Assembly (NCBI GenBank): GCA_025924715.1
Contig: JAICHV010000001.1
Coordinates: 1-64,000 of the forward strand
Reading direction: 5' to 3'
From: Alphaproteobacteria bacterium
GTDB taxonomy: Bacteria > Pseudomonadota > Alphaproteobacteria > Micropepsales > Micropepsaceae
Length of the DNA stretch: 64,000 nucleotides
Shown here: positions 37,173-45,362 of the stretch, one piece after another
Position numbering within the stretch: the first letter of the stretch is position 1
How the letters are laid out: the number at the start of each line of letters is the position of its first letter
Notes under the pieces: generated by a model
Database searches by the model: none
What the model was told of the DNA's origin: nothing
The model's input: only the letters and a program-made list of their open reading frames with translations
Translations under genes and position numbers: made by a program

Positions 37173-38512
37173 TGCTGCTCCTCCACCCATAATTTGCGCA
37201 GTTCATGGGCGGGGAGTGCCGGCAGTACCCGCACGAAAAGCATGAAGAGGAACATGAACGCTCCCAGGGAGCCAAACAGCAGCGCCCAATCCCAGAAAGT
37301 CGGAAGAAAAATCCGCCATGCGCTGGGCAGATAGTCGTGCGACAGCGTGCCCCAAACGATAAGGATTCGTTCCAGCCACATCCCGATATTGATGACGATG
37401 GCGATGAGCGTGACCGATAGAATGCTGCGGCGGAAGCGACCCAGCCAGAGCAACTGCGGCACCACGACATTAAAAAAGAGCTGACAATAATAGAGTGGCG
37501 CATAAGGTCCCATGAACAGGAAGGCCACCAATTGCCGTTCCGAGCGCCCGCCGCCGTACCAGGCCCAGAACCATTCGCTGGCATAGGAAACCCCCATTAT
37601 CACCGAAGCTGTAAGCAACACTTTGCCAATCGCGTCGAAATGGCGAACCGTGATGAAAGCTTGAAAGTCGCAGGCCCAACGCATCACTGCGGCGAGCACC
37701 ACCACCATGGCGAAGCCCGAATAAAGCGCGCCTACCACGAAATAAGGGGGATAGATCGTGTCCGACCAACCCGGCTCCAGGCTCGCCGCAAAATCCAGGC
37801 TGACCACGCTGTGCACCGACACCACCAGCGGAACCGCGAGGGCCGCCATGAAGCGATAAAAGCGCTCGAAAACCTCCCAATGGCGTGCCGAGCCCCGCCA
37901 TCCCAAGGCAAAACTGCCATAGACCAGCCGCGCAAAACGGCTCTTGGCACAATCGCGCATCATGGCAAGATCTGGAACCAGACCGACATACCAGAAAAGA
38001 ATGGAGAAGGTGAGATAAGTCCCGACCGCCCACAAATCCCATACCAGCGCGCTGCGCCATTGCGGCCATAGGCCTTGGACATTCGGGTAAGGAAATATCC
38101 AATACAGATAGTAAGGCCGCCCCAAATGGAAAATGGGAAACAGGCCCGCCAGCGAGACGGCAAATAGCGTCATGCTTTCGGCAAAGCGATTAAGGGCGTT
38201 CCGCCATTTCTGGCGGGTCAGCAACAGCAGCGCGGAAATCAGTGTCCCGGCGTGCCCGATGCCCAGCCACCAGACATAATTGGCTATGGGGAAGCCCCAC
38301 ACCACCGTGGTGTTGTTGCCGAAAATGCCGATGCCGTGCGAGAAAAGCCAGGTGACCGTGACAATCATCAGGAGCGTCAAGGCGGCAGAGATCAGGAAAG
38401 CGGTCCACCAGCGCCAGCTGAGCCGCGGCGCGAAAACAGGCGCGGTGATGATCCGGTTGATGTCATCGAGATCCGCAATGCCGGGGCCGATCCAGGACGC
38501 TTTGCCGGTCAT
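37169..38512 (-). CDS. actC: Alternative complex III subunit C (NrfD/PsrC-like quinol-binding subunit)
   Basis: The 447-residue protein has ten membrane spans of the NrfD/polysulphide-reductase family. It contains the conserved WLGIGHAGTLISALLLLTRQ and FHLGRPYYLYWIFPYPN, implicated in quinol binding and the proton path. It overlaps ActB and ActD by four bases each. Confidence 0.92.
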   Translation of the reverse strand: MTGKASWIGPGIADLDDINRIITAPVFAPRLSWRWWTAFLISAALTLLMIVTVTWLFSHGIGIFGNNTTVVWGFPIANYVWWLGIGHAGTLISALLLLTRQKWRNALNRFAESMTLFAVSLAGLFPIFHLGRPYYLYWIFPYPNVQGLWPQWRSALVWDLWAVGTYLTFSILFWYVGLVPDLAMMRDCAKSRFARLVYGSFALGWRGSARHWEVFERFYRFMAALAVPLVVSVHSVVSLDFAASLEPGWSDTIYPPYFVVGALYSGFAMVVVLAAVMRWACDFQAFITVRHFDAIGKVLLTASVIMGVSYASEWFWAWYGGGRSERQLVAFLFMGPYAPLYYCQLFFNVVVPQLLWLGRFRRSILSVTLIAIVINIGMWLERILIVWGTLSHDYLPSAWRIFLPTFWDWALLFGSLGAFMFLFMLFVRVLPALPAHELRKLWVEEQQ

Positions 38513-41265
38513 CCCTCCTCCTCCTCGGCATAAAGGCGCTTCAGATAGGTGGTTCGAGGGCGCGTGTTCAGTTCGGCCAAAAGGTCGTAACGGCGCGGAT
38601 CCTGACGGAGCTGGGCGACATCCGACCGGGGTTGGTTCTTGTCACCGAAATGGATGGCCCTGGTAGGACAGGCGGCCTGGCAGGCCGTCACCATCTCCCC
38701 CTCGCCGACGGTGCGGCCCTCTTTCTCCGCGGTTCGCCGCGCCCGTACGATGCGCTGCAGGCAGTAATTGCATTTCTCCATCACGCCGCGGCCACGCGAT
38801 GAGACATCGGGATTGTGCTGCGCCTTGAACGCTGATTTCAGGTCGCCATAGGCTTGTTCCCCCGCATAAGCGAACCAGTTGAAGCGCCGGACCTTGTAGG
38901 GGCAATTTGCTTCGCAAAAACGCGTGCCGATGCAGCGGTTATAGACCTGCACGTTCAGGCCTTGGTGGTCGTGCACCGAAGCTTCAACAGGGCAGACGGG
39001 TTCGCAGGGCGCCAGCTCGCAATGCATGCAAGGCACGGGCTGAAAGCCACGGCGCTGGCGCCCGGCATCCTCACGCGCATAGGCATCCACCCTGAGCCAA
39101 TGCATGTCGCGGCCTTGGGCGATTTCTTCCGGCCCAATGATCGGCACATTGTTCTCTGCCTGACAGGCAACGACACAAGCGTTGCAGCCAATACAGGCAT
39201 CCGTATCGACCACCATGGCCCAGGCATAATCGCCGGTGCCGGGTACTGGCAAAAGGCTCGGGGGCGTCTGTTCTTTCGGTGGCACAACGGCGCCCGCGGT
39301 AGCGATGGGAAAGAGTTCTTCCGTGCGCCCGCTCAGTCGCGTGTTATTTTGGGTGGAATGGAACGGCAAAACCATTTCCGCCGGCCGCAACTGCGCACCG
39401 GAAATCTGCCGCACCAAGGCTTGGGCTCCCAAACCAGCAAAACGAATACCGACATCCTTGCCGATACCCCCGCCGTCGAGCCGCCCCATTCCCAGATGCA
39501 GAGCGACGACGCCTGCGGCCTGCCCTGCCATGACGACGGCTGGGGTGGGGATCACTTTGCCGGCCACCTCCAGCGCGATCGTGTCGCCATCTTTGATGCC
39601 AAGGGGCCCCGCATCTTCCGGCGCAAGCTGCGCGGCATTGCCCCACACTTGCTTGGTGAAGGGCTGCGGACATTCTTGCAGCCAGGCATTGTTGGCAAAA
39701 CGCCCATCCCAAAGCGTGGCATGGGGCGAAAGCACCAGAGTCAAACCGCCGGGCTTTTCCGGGGGCGGCAGGGTAGGAAGCTTGGGGTTCGGCAATATGA
39801 TGGTTGAAGCGGCGCTGCCGCGGATCACGCCTTCACCCAAGACGTCGCGCCACCAGTGTTCGAAATCGGCAGACACGCTTTGCTGCCATTGGGCCCGGGT
39901 CAGATCATAAGCCTTGCGAAACTTTTCGCCCGCCAGCGTGGCAAGGAATTCGTCCGCCGTGCGGCTGTCGAACAACGGGCGGATCAAGGGCTGGATAAGC
40001 GAGGCCGTGCCGTCCGGCGCGCGGGCGTCACCCCAGCTTTCCAAGACATGGCTTTGTGGCAGATGCCATCCTGTGGCGGCGGCGGTCTCGCTTCTATAAA
40101 GGCCTAGATGCGCGCTGAACGGGACATGGGAGATTGCCTGCGCCATGCCAAAGCTGTCCGGGGCGTCATAGACGGGATTGGCATCGAGGATTAGCAATGC
40201 ATCCAGCTTGTGGCTGTGGAGATCGTTTGCCAGCGCCGTCAAGGCGGCGCCATGATCCTGCTCCACGGTATCAACGTCGCTTATGAAGCTTACCGGCGCC
40301 GCCAAGGCATGGTTCATCCAATGACAAAGGCCATGGAGTTCGGCCGGCGCTTGATCGCCGGCCAGGATGATGGCGCGAGATTTGGCAGCCCTCAGAGCGC
40401 GGCCGGCACGGGCGGCAAAATCCCCTGCCGGATTGGGCAAATGGGGTTCGCCCAACTGGGCCCCCAGTTGGTTTGCGATGGCGCGCCCAATTTCCGTCAG
40501 TTCCTCCGGTCTCGCCGCCAGACGGAAGTCCGCACAGGCGCCAGACAAACTCCAGGCGCTTTCCGCCACATAAAGTTGTTGGCGCGCCTGCCCGTGGCGG
40601 CGTATGGAAAAAGCGCGGGCATTGGCCAAGAGGCGGGGGCCCATGCCCAAAGGGTCGGCACCCAGACAAACGATGCGGTCGGCTTCCGCCAATCGCGGCA
40701 AGGCGCTGACCGTTCGGCCAAATGCCAGCCTTGCGCCGGCGCGGGCAGCATCGTCTTGCACCGGCTCATAGCGATACCAAGAGAGATTGGGATATCGCGC
40801 TTTCAAGGCGGTGATGCGGGCCAACGTCGTGGGCGACAGGATGCGCCCCGTCACCAGGCCAAGCCTGGCTGTTGGCGGAATGCGCGACCAGGCCTGCGCA
40901 AAATCGTCCCAAGTGGAAATTTGATCCCGACGAAACACCGTCTGGCTCCTATCGGGATCGTAAAGAGAAAGAACTTCGCTTTCGGCAAAGACATCGGTCG
41001 CGCCGAGGCTGAAGGGATGGCGGACATTGCCTTCGATCTTGATGGGCCGTCCATCGACCGCGATAGCTTGAAAGCCGCGCCCGTAACCTGCGAGGGGAAG
41101 CGTGGTGGCAAAGCGCTCCGGCTCGCCCGCCACCATGCCCTCCGGCATGTTCACATAAGGGATGATCTCCTCTTGCGGCTTGCCGCACCGGGCCACAAGG
41201 CCGGCCATGGCCGCCGCCAAAAGTTTTAAGGAGTCGCGCCGGTCGATATCCCTCAGCGATGACAT
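38509..41265 (-). CDS. actB: Alternative complex III subunit B (molybdopterin-oxidoreductase-like plus Fe-S domain)
   Basis: The 918-residue product has an N-terminal twin-Arg-like segment (RRDSLKLLAAAMAGL) and a molybdopterin-oxidoreductase-like domain (about 40-640) that in ActB lacks the cofactor. A ferredoxin-type domain follows with CIGCNACVVAC, CMHCELAPCEPVCP, CIGTRFCEANCPYKVRRF and a final CNYC...CQAACP. The Thr in the third motif is the known family feature giving one [3Fe-4S] beside three [4Fe-4S] clusters. Electrons flow from quinol through these clusters to the ActA hemes. The start overlaps the ActA end by 13 bases. Confidence 0.93.
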   Translation of the reverse strand: MSSLRDIDRRDSLKLLAAAMAGLVARCGKPQEEIIPYVNMPEGMVAGEPERFATTLPLAGYGRGFQAIAVDGRPIKIEGNVRHPFSLGATDVFAESEVLSLYDPDRSQTVFRRDQISTWDDFAQAWSRIPPTARLGLVTGRILSPTTLARITALKARYPNLSWYRYEPVQDDAARAGARLAFGRTVSALPRLAEADRIVCLGADPLGMGPRLLANARAFSIRRHGQARQQLYVAESAWSLSGACADFRLAARPEELTEIGRAIANQLGAQLGEPHLPNPAGDFAARAGRALRAAKSRAIILAGDQAPAELHGLCHWMNHALAAPVSFISDVDTVEQDHGAALTALANDLHSHKLDALLILDANPVYDAPDSFGMAQAISHVPFSAHLGLYRSETAAATGWHLPQSHVLESWGDARAPDGTASLIQPLIRPLFDSRTADEFLATLAGEKFRKAYDLTRAQWQQSVSADFEHWWRDVLGEGVIRGSAASTIILPNPKLPTLPPPEKPGGLTLVLSPHATLWDGRFANNAWLQECPQPFTKQVWGNAAQLAPEDAGPLGIKDGDTIALEVAGKVIPTPAVVMAGQAAGVVALHLGMGRLDGGGIGKDVGIRFAGLGAQALVRQISGAQLRPAEMVLPFHSTQNNTRLSGRTEELFPIATAGAVVPPKEQTPPSLLPVPGTGDYAWAMVVDTDACIGCNACVVACQAENNVPIIGPEEIAQGRDMHWLRVDAYAREDAGRQRRGFQPVPCMHCELAPCEPVCPVEASVHDHQGLNVQVYNRCIGTRFCEANCPYKVRRFNWFAYAGEQAYGDLKSAFKAQHNPDVSSRGRGVMEKCNYCLQRIVRARRTAEKEGRTVGEGEMVTACQAACPTRAIHFGDKNQPRSDVAQLRQDPRRYDLLAELNTRPRTTYLKRLYAEEEEG

Positions 41266-41906
41266 GTCGAGCAGTCCAGAAGATGTTGGGTATGGATGTG
41301 ATAGTCTCGAATTAACCTCGCGCCTTGCATCTGCTGATCAGCGGGCGGCGTCCAGCGCATGTTGAACACGTCTGCGCGGGGCCGGACGAATTGCTCGGGA
41401 TGACGATGGCAAGATAGGCACCAGCCCATGGTCAAAGGCTGCGCCTGCTGCGTCAGCGGCATTTGATCCACGGCACCATGGCAGGAGGAACAGCCCACGC
41501 CCTTGGCGATGTGAATGCTATGGTCGAAGAAGACGTAATCCGGCAGCCTGTTTACCCGGTTCCAATGGAGCGGCTGGCCTGAGGCGAGGCTATTGCGGAC
41601 CGGCTCCAGCATCTGTGCGTTGGTCCAGATCTGCGAATGACAGGTCATGCAGATATGGGTAGCCGGCAGGCCAGCGAACTGCCCCTTCTCGACATCGGTA
41701 TGGCACATGCGGCAATCCAGACCGAGATCGCCGGCATGATGCTTATGGCTGAAGGGAACCGGCTGACTGACAACCAGGTTCTGGCCGGTGGCGTAAGGAG
41801 AAGCCCATAAGGCATAGGTCAGCCCGAGCGCCGCGCCAGGCAAGACAAGCAGCGCCACAATGACGGCAACAGCAACGCTGTTCGCACCAGGGCGAAAAAG
41901 CTGCAT
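41253..41906 (-). CDS. actA: Alternative complex III subunit A (pentaheme cytochrome c)
   Basis: The 217-residue protein has an N-terminal membrane anchor (about 10-33) and five CxxCH heme motifs at residues 65, 86, 139, 163 and 212. This is the first gene of the act-cta operon. The 97 bases before it, shared with the end of the ASRT gene, must contain its promoter; I see no clear consensus. ActA carries electrons from the Fe-S subunit toward ActE. Confidence 0.92.
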   Translation of the reverse strand: MQLFRPGANSVAVAVIVALLVLPGAALGLTYALWASPYATGQNLVVSQPVPFSHKHHAGDLGLDCRMCHTDVEKGQFAGLPATHICMTCHSQIWTNAQMLEPVRNSLASGQPLHWNRVNRLPDYVFFDHSIHIAKGVGCSSCHGAVDQMPLTQQAQPLTMGWCLSCHRHPEQFVRPRADVFNMRWTPPADQQMQGARLIRDYHIHTQHLLDCSTCHR

Positions 41907-42003
41907 GTGCCGGACCCCGAGTCTTGGTGGTTAGCCAATGCCCTCGAACGGCCAAAGTTCCATGCAAATGCCGCATGTTGGCTGCCAAGAGAGGGTCAGG
42001 CGT

Positions 42004-42396
42004 TTATTGCTTGTCTCCCGCGATTGCGAAGGCGATGGTGCTGAGTAGCGCGATATTGGGATTGCGGGAATCGAGCCGCGTATGCTGGACCACGATGGGG
42101 ACAGTGGATTCGATCATCGACGCGTAAGAGGTATCGCGCGGGATACGTTCGGGATCGCACAGATCATTGAACCGCAAATGGAAGGTCCTGCGAGCACCCA
42201 ACACCACATGATATGGGCCGGCCGGTTCCCGATCTTCGAAATAGATCGTGATCGCGATCTTGGCGTCTTGATCGCTGGTGTTGAGGAGGCAGGCCGCCTC
42301 GTGACTGATCAATGCGCGATCGGCCGGATCGACGCTGCCGCTGGGAATATAGCCTTCGGGAATTGCCCAGCGCCTGCTGCCGCAGCTTGTTGCCAT
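42004..42396 (-). CDS. ASRT-family protein (sensory rhodopsin transducer-like)
   Basis: The 130-residue soluble protein matches the Anabaena sensory rhodopsin transducer family along its length: RRWAIPEGYIPSG, SHEAACLLNT, ITIYFEDREPAGPY, IPRDTSYASMIES and VPIVVQHTRLDSR. The ATG at 42396 has GAGG upstream; a longer frame to 42489 adds non-conserved residues. The family forms beta-sandwich tetramers and was proposed to bind small molecules such as sugars. No rhodopsin gene is in the window. It is divergent from a carbohydrate-type operon, so a ligand-sensing or carbohydrate-related role is more likely than light signalling. Confidence 0.85.
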   Translation of the reverse strand: MATSCGSRRWAIPEGYIPSGSVDPADRALISHEAACLLNTSDQDAKIAITIYFEDREPAGPYHVVLGARRTFHLRFNDLCDPERIPRDTSYASMIESTVPIVVQHTRLDSRNPNIALLSTIAFAIAGDKQ

Positions 42397-42504
42397 GGGC
42401 CTCAAAACGCCCGGCTTCGCGTTTGCGATCCATCCGGGGCAGGAACGCCAGGAGGCATTGTTGGTTAGCTGAACGCGGCAGCGTTCCAATCCCAGGAGAT
42501 CCTG

Positions 42505-44262
42505 ATGGCGTCAATGACTGCGGGTGACGTTCTGGTCGATACGCTGATCCAATGGGGCTGCGATACCGTATTCGGCCTGCCGGGCGACGGCATAAACGGG
42601 CTCATCGAATCTCTGCGCCGCCGCAAAGATGAAATTCGTTTCATCCAGGTACGCCACGAAGAGGCGGCGGCCTTTGCCGCCTGCGCCCATGCCAAATGGA
42701 CCGGAAAGCTCGGCGTCTGCATCGCAACCTCCGGCCCGGGCGGCATCCATCTGTTGAACGGGCTTTACGACGCCAAGCTTGATCAGATGCCCGTGCTTGC
42801 CATTACGGGGCTTCAGTTCCACGACCTGCTCCACACCTACACCCAGCAGGATGTGGAACTCGACAAGCTTTATATGGATGTCGCAGTCTATAATAGCCGG
42901 ATCATGGGCGCGGTCCATACCGAGAATGTCGTCTCCTTGGCCTGCCGCACCGCCCTCGCCTATCGTGGCGTCGCGCATGTCACGATGCCCGTCGACATAC
43001 AGGACGAAGTCGTGTCCAAAGATATGCGCAGCAAGCGCAATCTCGTCCATCATGTTTCCGATGTTATGGGACGCCAGCATTCTTTGCCGTCGTCGGAGCG
43101 GCTGGCACTCGCCGCGGAGATCCTCAACGGGGCAAAAAAGCCTGCCATCCTTTGCGGCCAGGGCGCGCTGAACGCAGGCCCTCAGCTGGCGGCCGTGGCG
43201 GAGCGATTGGGCGCCCCAGTGATCAAGGCGCTGCTCGGCAAGGGCGCCCTGCCGGACGACCATCCCCATGTTACCGGCGGCATCGGTCTTTTGGGAACAC
43301 GTCCTTCACAGGAAGCGCTGGAAGAATGCGACGCGCTTCTCATCGTGGGGAGTTCCTTCCCCTATATCGAATTCTATCCGAAGCCTGGCCAGGCCCGTGT
43401 GGTGCAAATCGACCATGACCCCAAGCGTATCGGCCTGCGCGCGCCCGTGGAATGTCCGTTGATCGGGGACGCAGCTGCCGTGCTGGATGCTTTGCAGCCA
43501 CAGCTGACCATGCGTGAAGACCAAGCATTCCTTCAAAAGGCTCAAAAAGGCGTCAAAGCCTGGAACGCGCTGCTGGAGGAGCGAGGCTCGAGCCAAGCAA
43601 TGCCGATGAAACCCCAGGTCGTGGCGCACGAGCTCAACAAGCTGCTTGATGACGACGCCATCATCTCAACGGATTCCGGCACCATCACCACCTGGGCGGC
43701 GCGCTATCTGAAGATCCGGGGCAGAATGAAGTTCTCCTGTTCCGGCAACCTCGCCACCATGGCCTGCAGCCTCCCCTATGCCATGGCGGCCGCCCTCGCA
43801 TATCCGGATCGTCAGGTGATCTGTTTCGTTGGCGACGGCGGCTTCACGATGCTTATGGGAGAGATGGCGACACTGATCAAATATGGTCTCAACGTGAAGA
43901 TCGTCGTCATTAAAAACAACGTGCTGGGGCAGATCAAATGGGAGCAGATGGTCTTTCTCGGTCATCCCGAATATGCCTGCGAATTGCAGCCCATCGATTT
44001 CGCCGCGGTGGCCCAAGGCTTCGGCCTCGCCGCATTCCGCATCGGCGACCCCAAAGAGTGTGCCGCCGCTCTAGCGGCGGCCCTCCAAACCAAAGGCCCG
44101 GTGCTCATTGAGGCGACTGTCGACCCCAACGAGCCGCCTTTGCCGCCTAAGGTCGAAGCCGAGCAGGCGCTCCATCTGGCGGAAGCCCTGGCGAAAGGGA
44201 CACCGCATGCGGGCGGGATTCTAAAAACCGTCTTGGGTGACAAAGTGCGCGAATTGATTTGA
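42505..44262 (+). CDS. Thiamine pyrophosphate-dependent enzyme (pyruvate oxidase/acetolactate synthase-like)
   Basis: The 585-residue protein has three domains. The N-terminal Pyr domain carries the catalytic Glu in VRHEEAAAFA (about 51), a central domain follows, and the C-terminal PP domain has the GDGGFTMLMGEMATL...VIKNN cofactor motif. FGLPGDGINGL and SGPGGIHLLNGLYDA are typical of PoxB-like enzymes that act on 2-keto acids. The ATG has AGGAGA upstream. It begins a four-gene operon with overlapping starts and stops. The true substrate is unknown. Confidence 0.87.
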   Translation: MASMTAGDVLVDTLIQWGCDTVFGLPGDGINGLIESLRRRKDEIRFIQVRHEEAAAFAACAHAKWTGKLGVCIATSGPGGIHLLNGLYDAKLDQMPVLAITGLQFHDLLHTYTQQDVELDKLYMDVAVYNSRIMGAVHTENVVSLACRTALAYRGVAHVTMPVDIQDEVVSKDMRSKRNLVHHVSDVMGRQHSLPSSERLALAAEILNGAKKPAILCGQGALNAGPQLAAVAERLGAPVIKALLGKGALPDDHPHVTGGIGLLGTRPSQEALEECDALLIVGSSFPYIEFYPKPGQARVVQIDHDPKRIGLRAPVECPLIGDAAAVLDALQPQLTMREDQAFLQKAQKGVKAWNALLEERGSSQAMPMKPQVVAHELNKLLDDDAIISTDSGTITTWAARYLKIRGRMKFSCSGNLATMACSLPYAMAAALAYPDRQVICFVGDGGFTMLMGEMATLIKYGLNVKIVVIKNNVLGQIKWEQMVFLGHPEYACELQPIDFAAVAQGFGLAAFRIGDPKECAAALAAALQTKGPVLIEATVDPNEPPLPPKVEAEQALHLAEALAKGTPHAGGILKTVLGDKVRELI

Positions 44263-45362
44263 CCGTGGCGCGGCCCGTGGACATCCCCATCACGGACGTC
44301 TCGGCTGAGAGCTTCGTGATCCCCACCGATGCGCCGGAGTCTGACGGTACGATTGCCTGGAGCAGTACCACCATGGTCGCCGTCACGGTCGCGGCCGGTG
44401 GCACCAGCGGTTTCGGGTATAGCTACTGTGACGCCTCGGCGGCCGCCCTTTGCCGGGAGGTTCTGGCAAAGGTCTTGTGTGGGCAAGACTGCCTGGCCAT
44501 TGAAGCGGCCTGGGACCGGATGAACCGCGCCGTCCGCAATATCGGCAGGCCGGGGATCGCCGCTTGCGCAATCTCTGCCGTCGACATCGCCTTGTGGGAC
44601 TTAAAGGCCAAACTCTTGGACTTGCCGCTGGCGGCGCTTCTCGGCCCGGCGCGCAAGGAGGTGGCGGTTTACGGCAGCGGTGGCTTCACGTCCTATGACG
44701 ACAGCCGCCTTGCCGAGCAGTTAGGCGGGTGGGCAGCTCAAGGCTGTCGTTGGGTCAAAATGAAAGTAGGCCGGGACCCCGACAGTGACTTGGCGCGTGC
44801 GGAAACCGCCGCCGCCGCCATCGGGGACACGCAGCTAATGGTCGACGCCAACGGCGCATATGCGCGCAAGCAATCGCTGGAATTCGCCGAAGTCTATAGT
44901 CAGCTGGGCGTCTGTTGGTTCGAAGAACCGGTATCGAGCGATGATCTTGCAGGCCTTCGATTGCTGCGCGATCGCGGGCCCGCCGGCATGGTCATCGCTG
45001 CCGGCGAATATGGCTATACCCCTTATTACTTTCGCACCATGCTTGAGGCGGGCGCCGTCGATGTCCTGCAAGCCGATGCCACCCGCTGCGGCGGCGTTAC
45101 GGGTTTTTTGCGGGCCGCCGCCATCGCGGACGCGTTTCAAATTCCTCTTTCCAGCCATTGCGCACCCGCTATCCATTTGGCGCCCGCCCTTGCTGCGCCG
45201 CGCCTGCTCCATATGGAGTGGTTTCACGACCATGTGCGGATCGAGCACATGCTGCTGGAGGGCGCGCCCAGCTTGAGCCACGGCCTTATTGCGCCGGATC
45301 TGTCCGTGACCGGCCACGGTCTTTCCTTGCGCGCCGCGGACGCCGAAAGATTTGCCGCATGA
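44259..45362 (+). CDS. Enolase-superfamily enzyme (mandelate racemase/muconate lactonising type)
   Basis: The 367-residue protein has the N-terminal capping domain and a TIM-barrel with all catalytic residues: Lys167-x-Lys169 (KMKVG), Asp196 (VDANGAY), Glu222 (FEEP), Glu250 (AAGE), Asp273 and His300 (SSHCAP). This is the mandelate-racemase pattern, seen in many sugar-acid dehydratases. The TTG start overlaps the previous stop (TTGA); a GTG two codons later is possible. Context suggests it dehydrates or epimerises a sugar acid. Confidence 0.88.
   Translation: MTVARPVDIPITDVSAESFVIPTDAPESDGTIAWSSTTMVAVTVAAGGTSGFGYSYCDASAAALCREVLAKVLCGQDCLAIEAAWDRMNRAVRNIGRPGIAACAISAVDIALWDLKAKLLDLPLAALLGPARKEVAVYGSGGFTSYDDSRLAEQLGGWAAQGCRWVKMKVGRDPDSDLARAETAAAAIGDTQLMVDANGAYARKQSLEFAEVYSQLGVCWFEEPVSSDDLAGLRLLRDRGPAGMVIAAGEYGYTPYYFRTMLEAGAVDVLQADATRCGGVTGFLRAAAIADAFQIPLSSHCAPAIHLAPALAAPRLLHMEWFHDHVRIEHMLLEGAPSLSHGLIAPDLSVTGHGLSLRAADAERFAA

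Noticed and set aside
38509-41265. ActB as a molybdenum formate-dehydrogenase-like enzyme
   Set aside because: The surrounding act genes and the CIGT-type Fe-S motif identify it as ActB, a family known to lack the molybdenum cofactor.
45158-45358. N-terminal extension of the YdiJ-like protein
   Set aside because: It overlaps the enolase-superfamily gene in another frame; the ATG at 45359 gives a four-base overlap and a family-like start.
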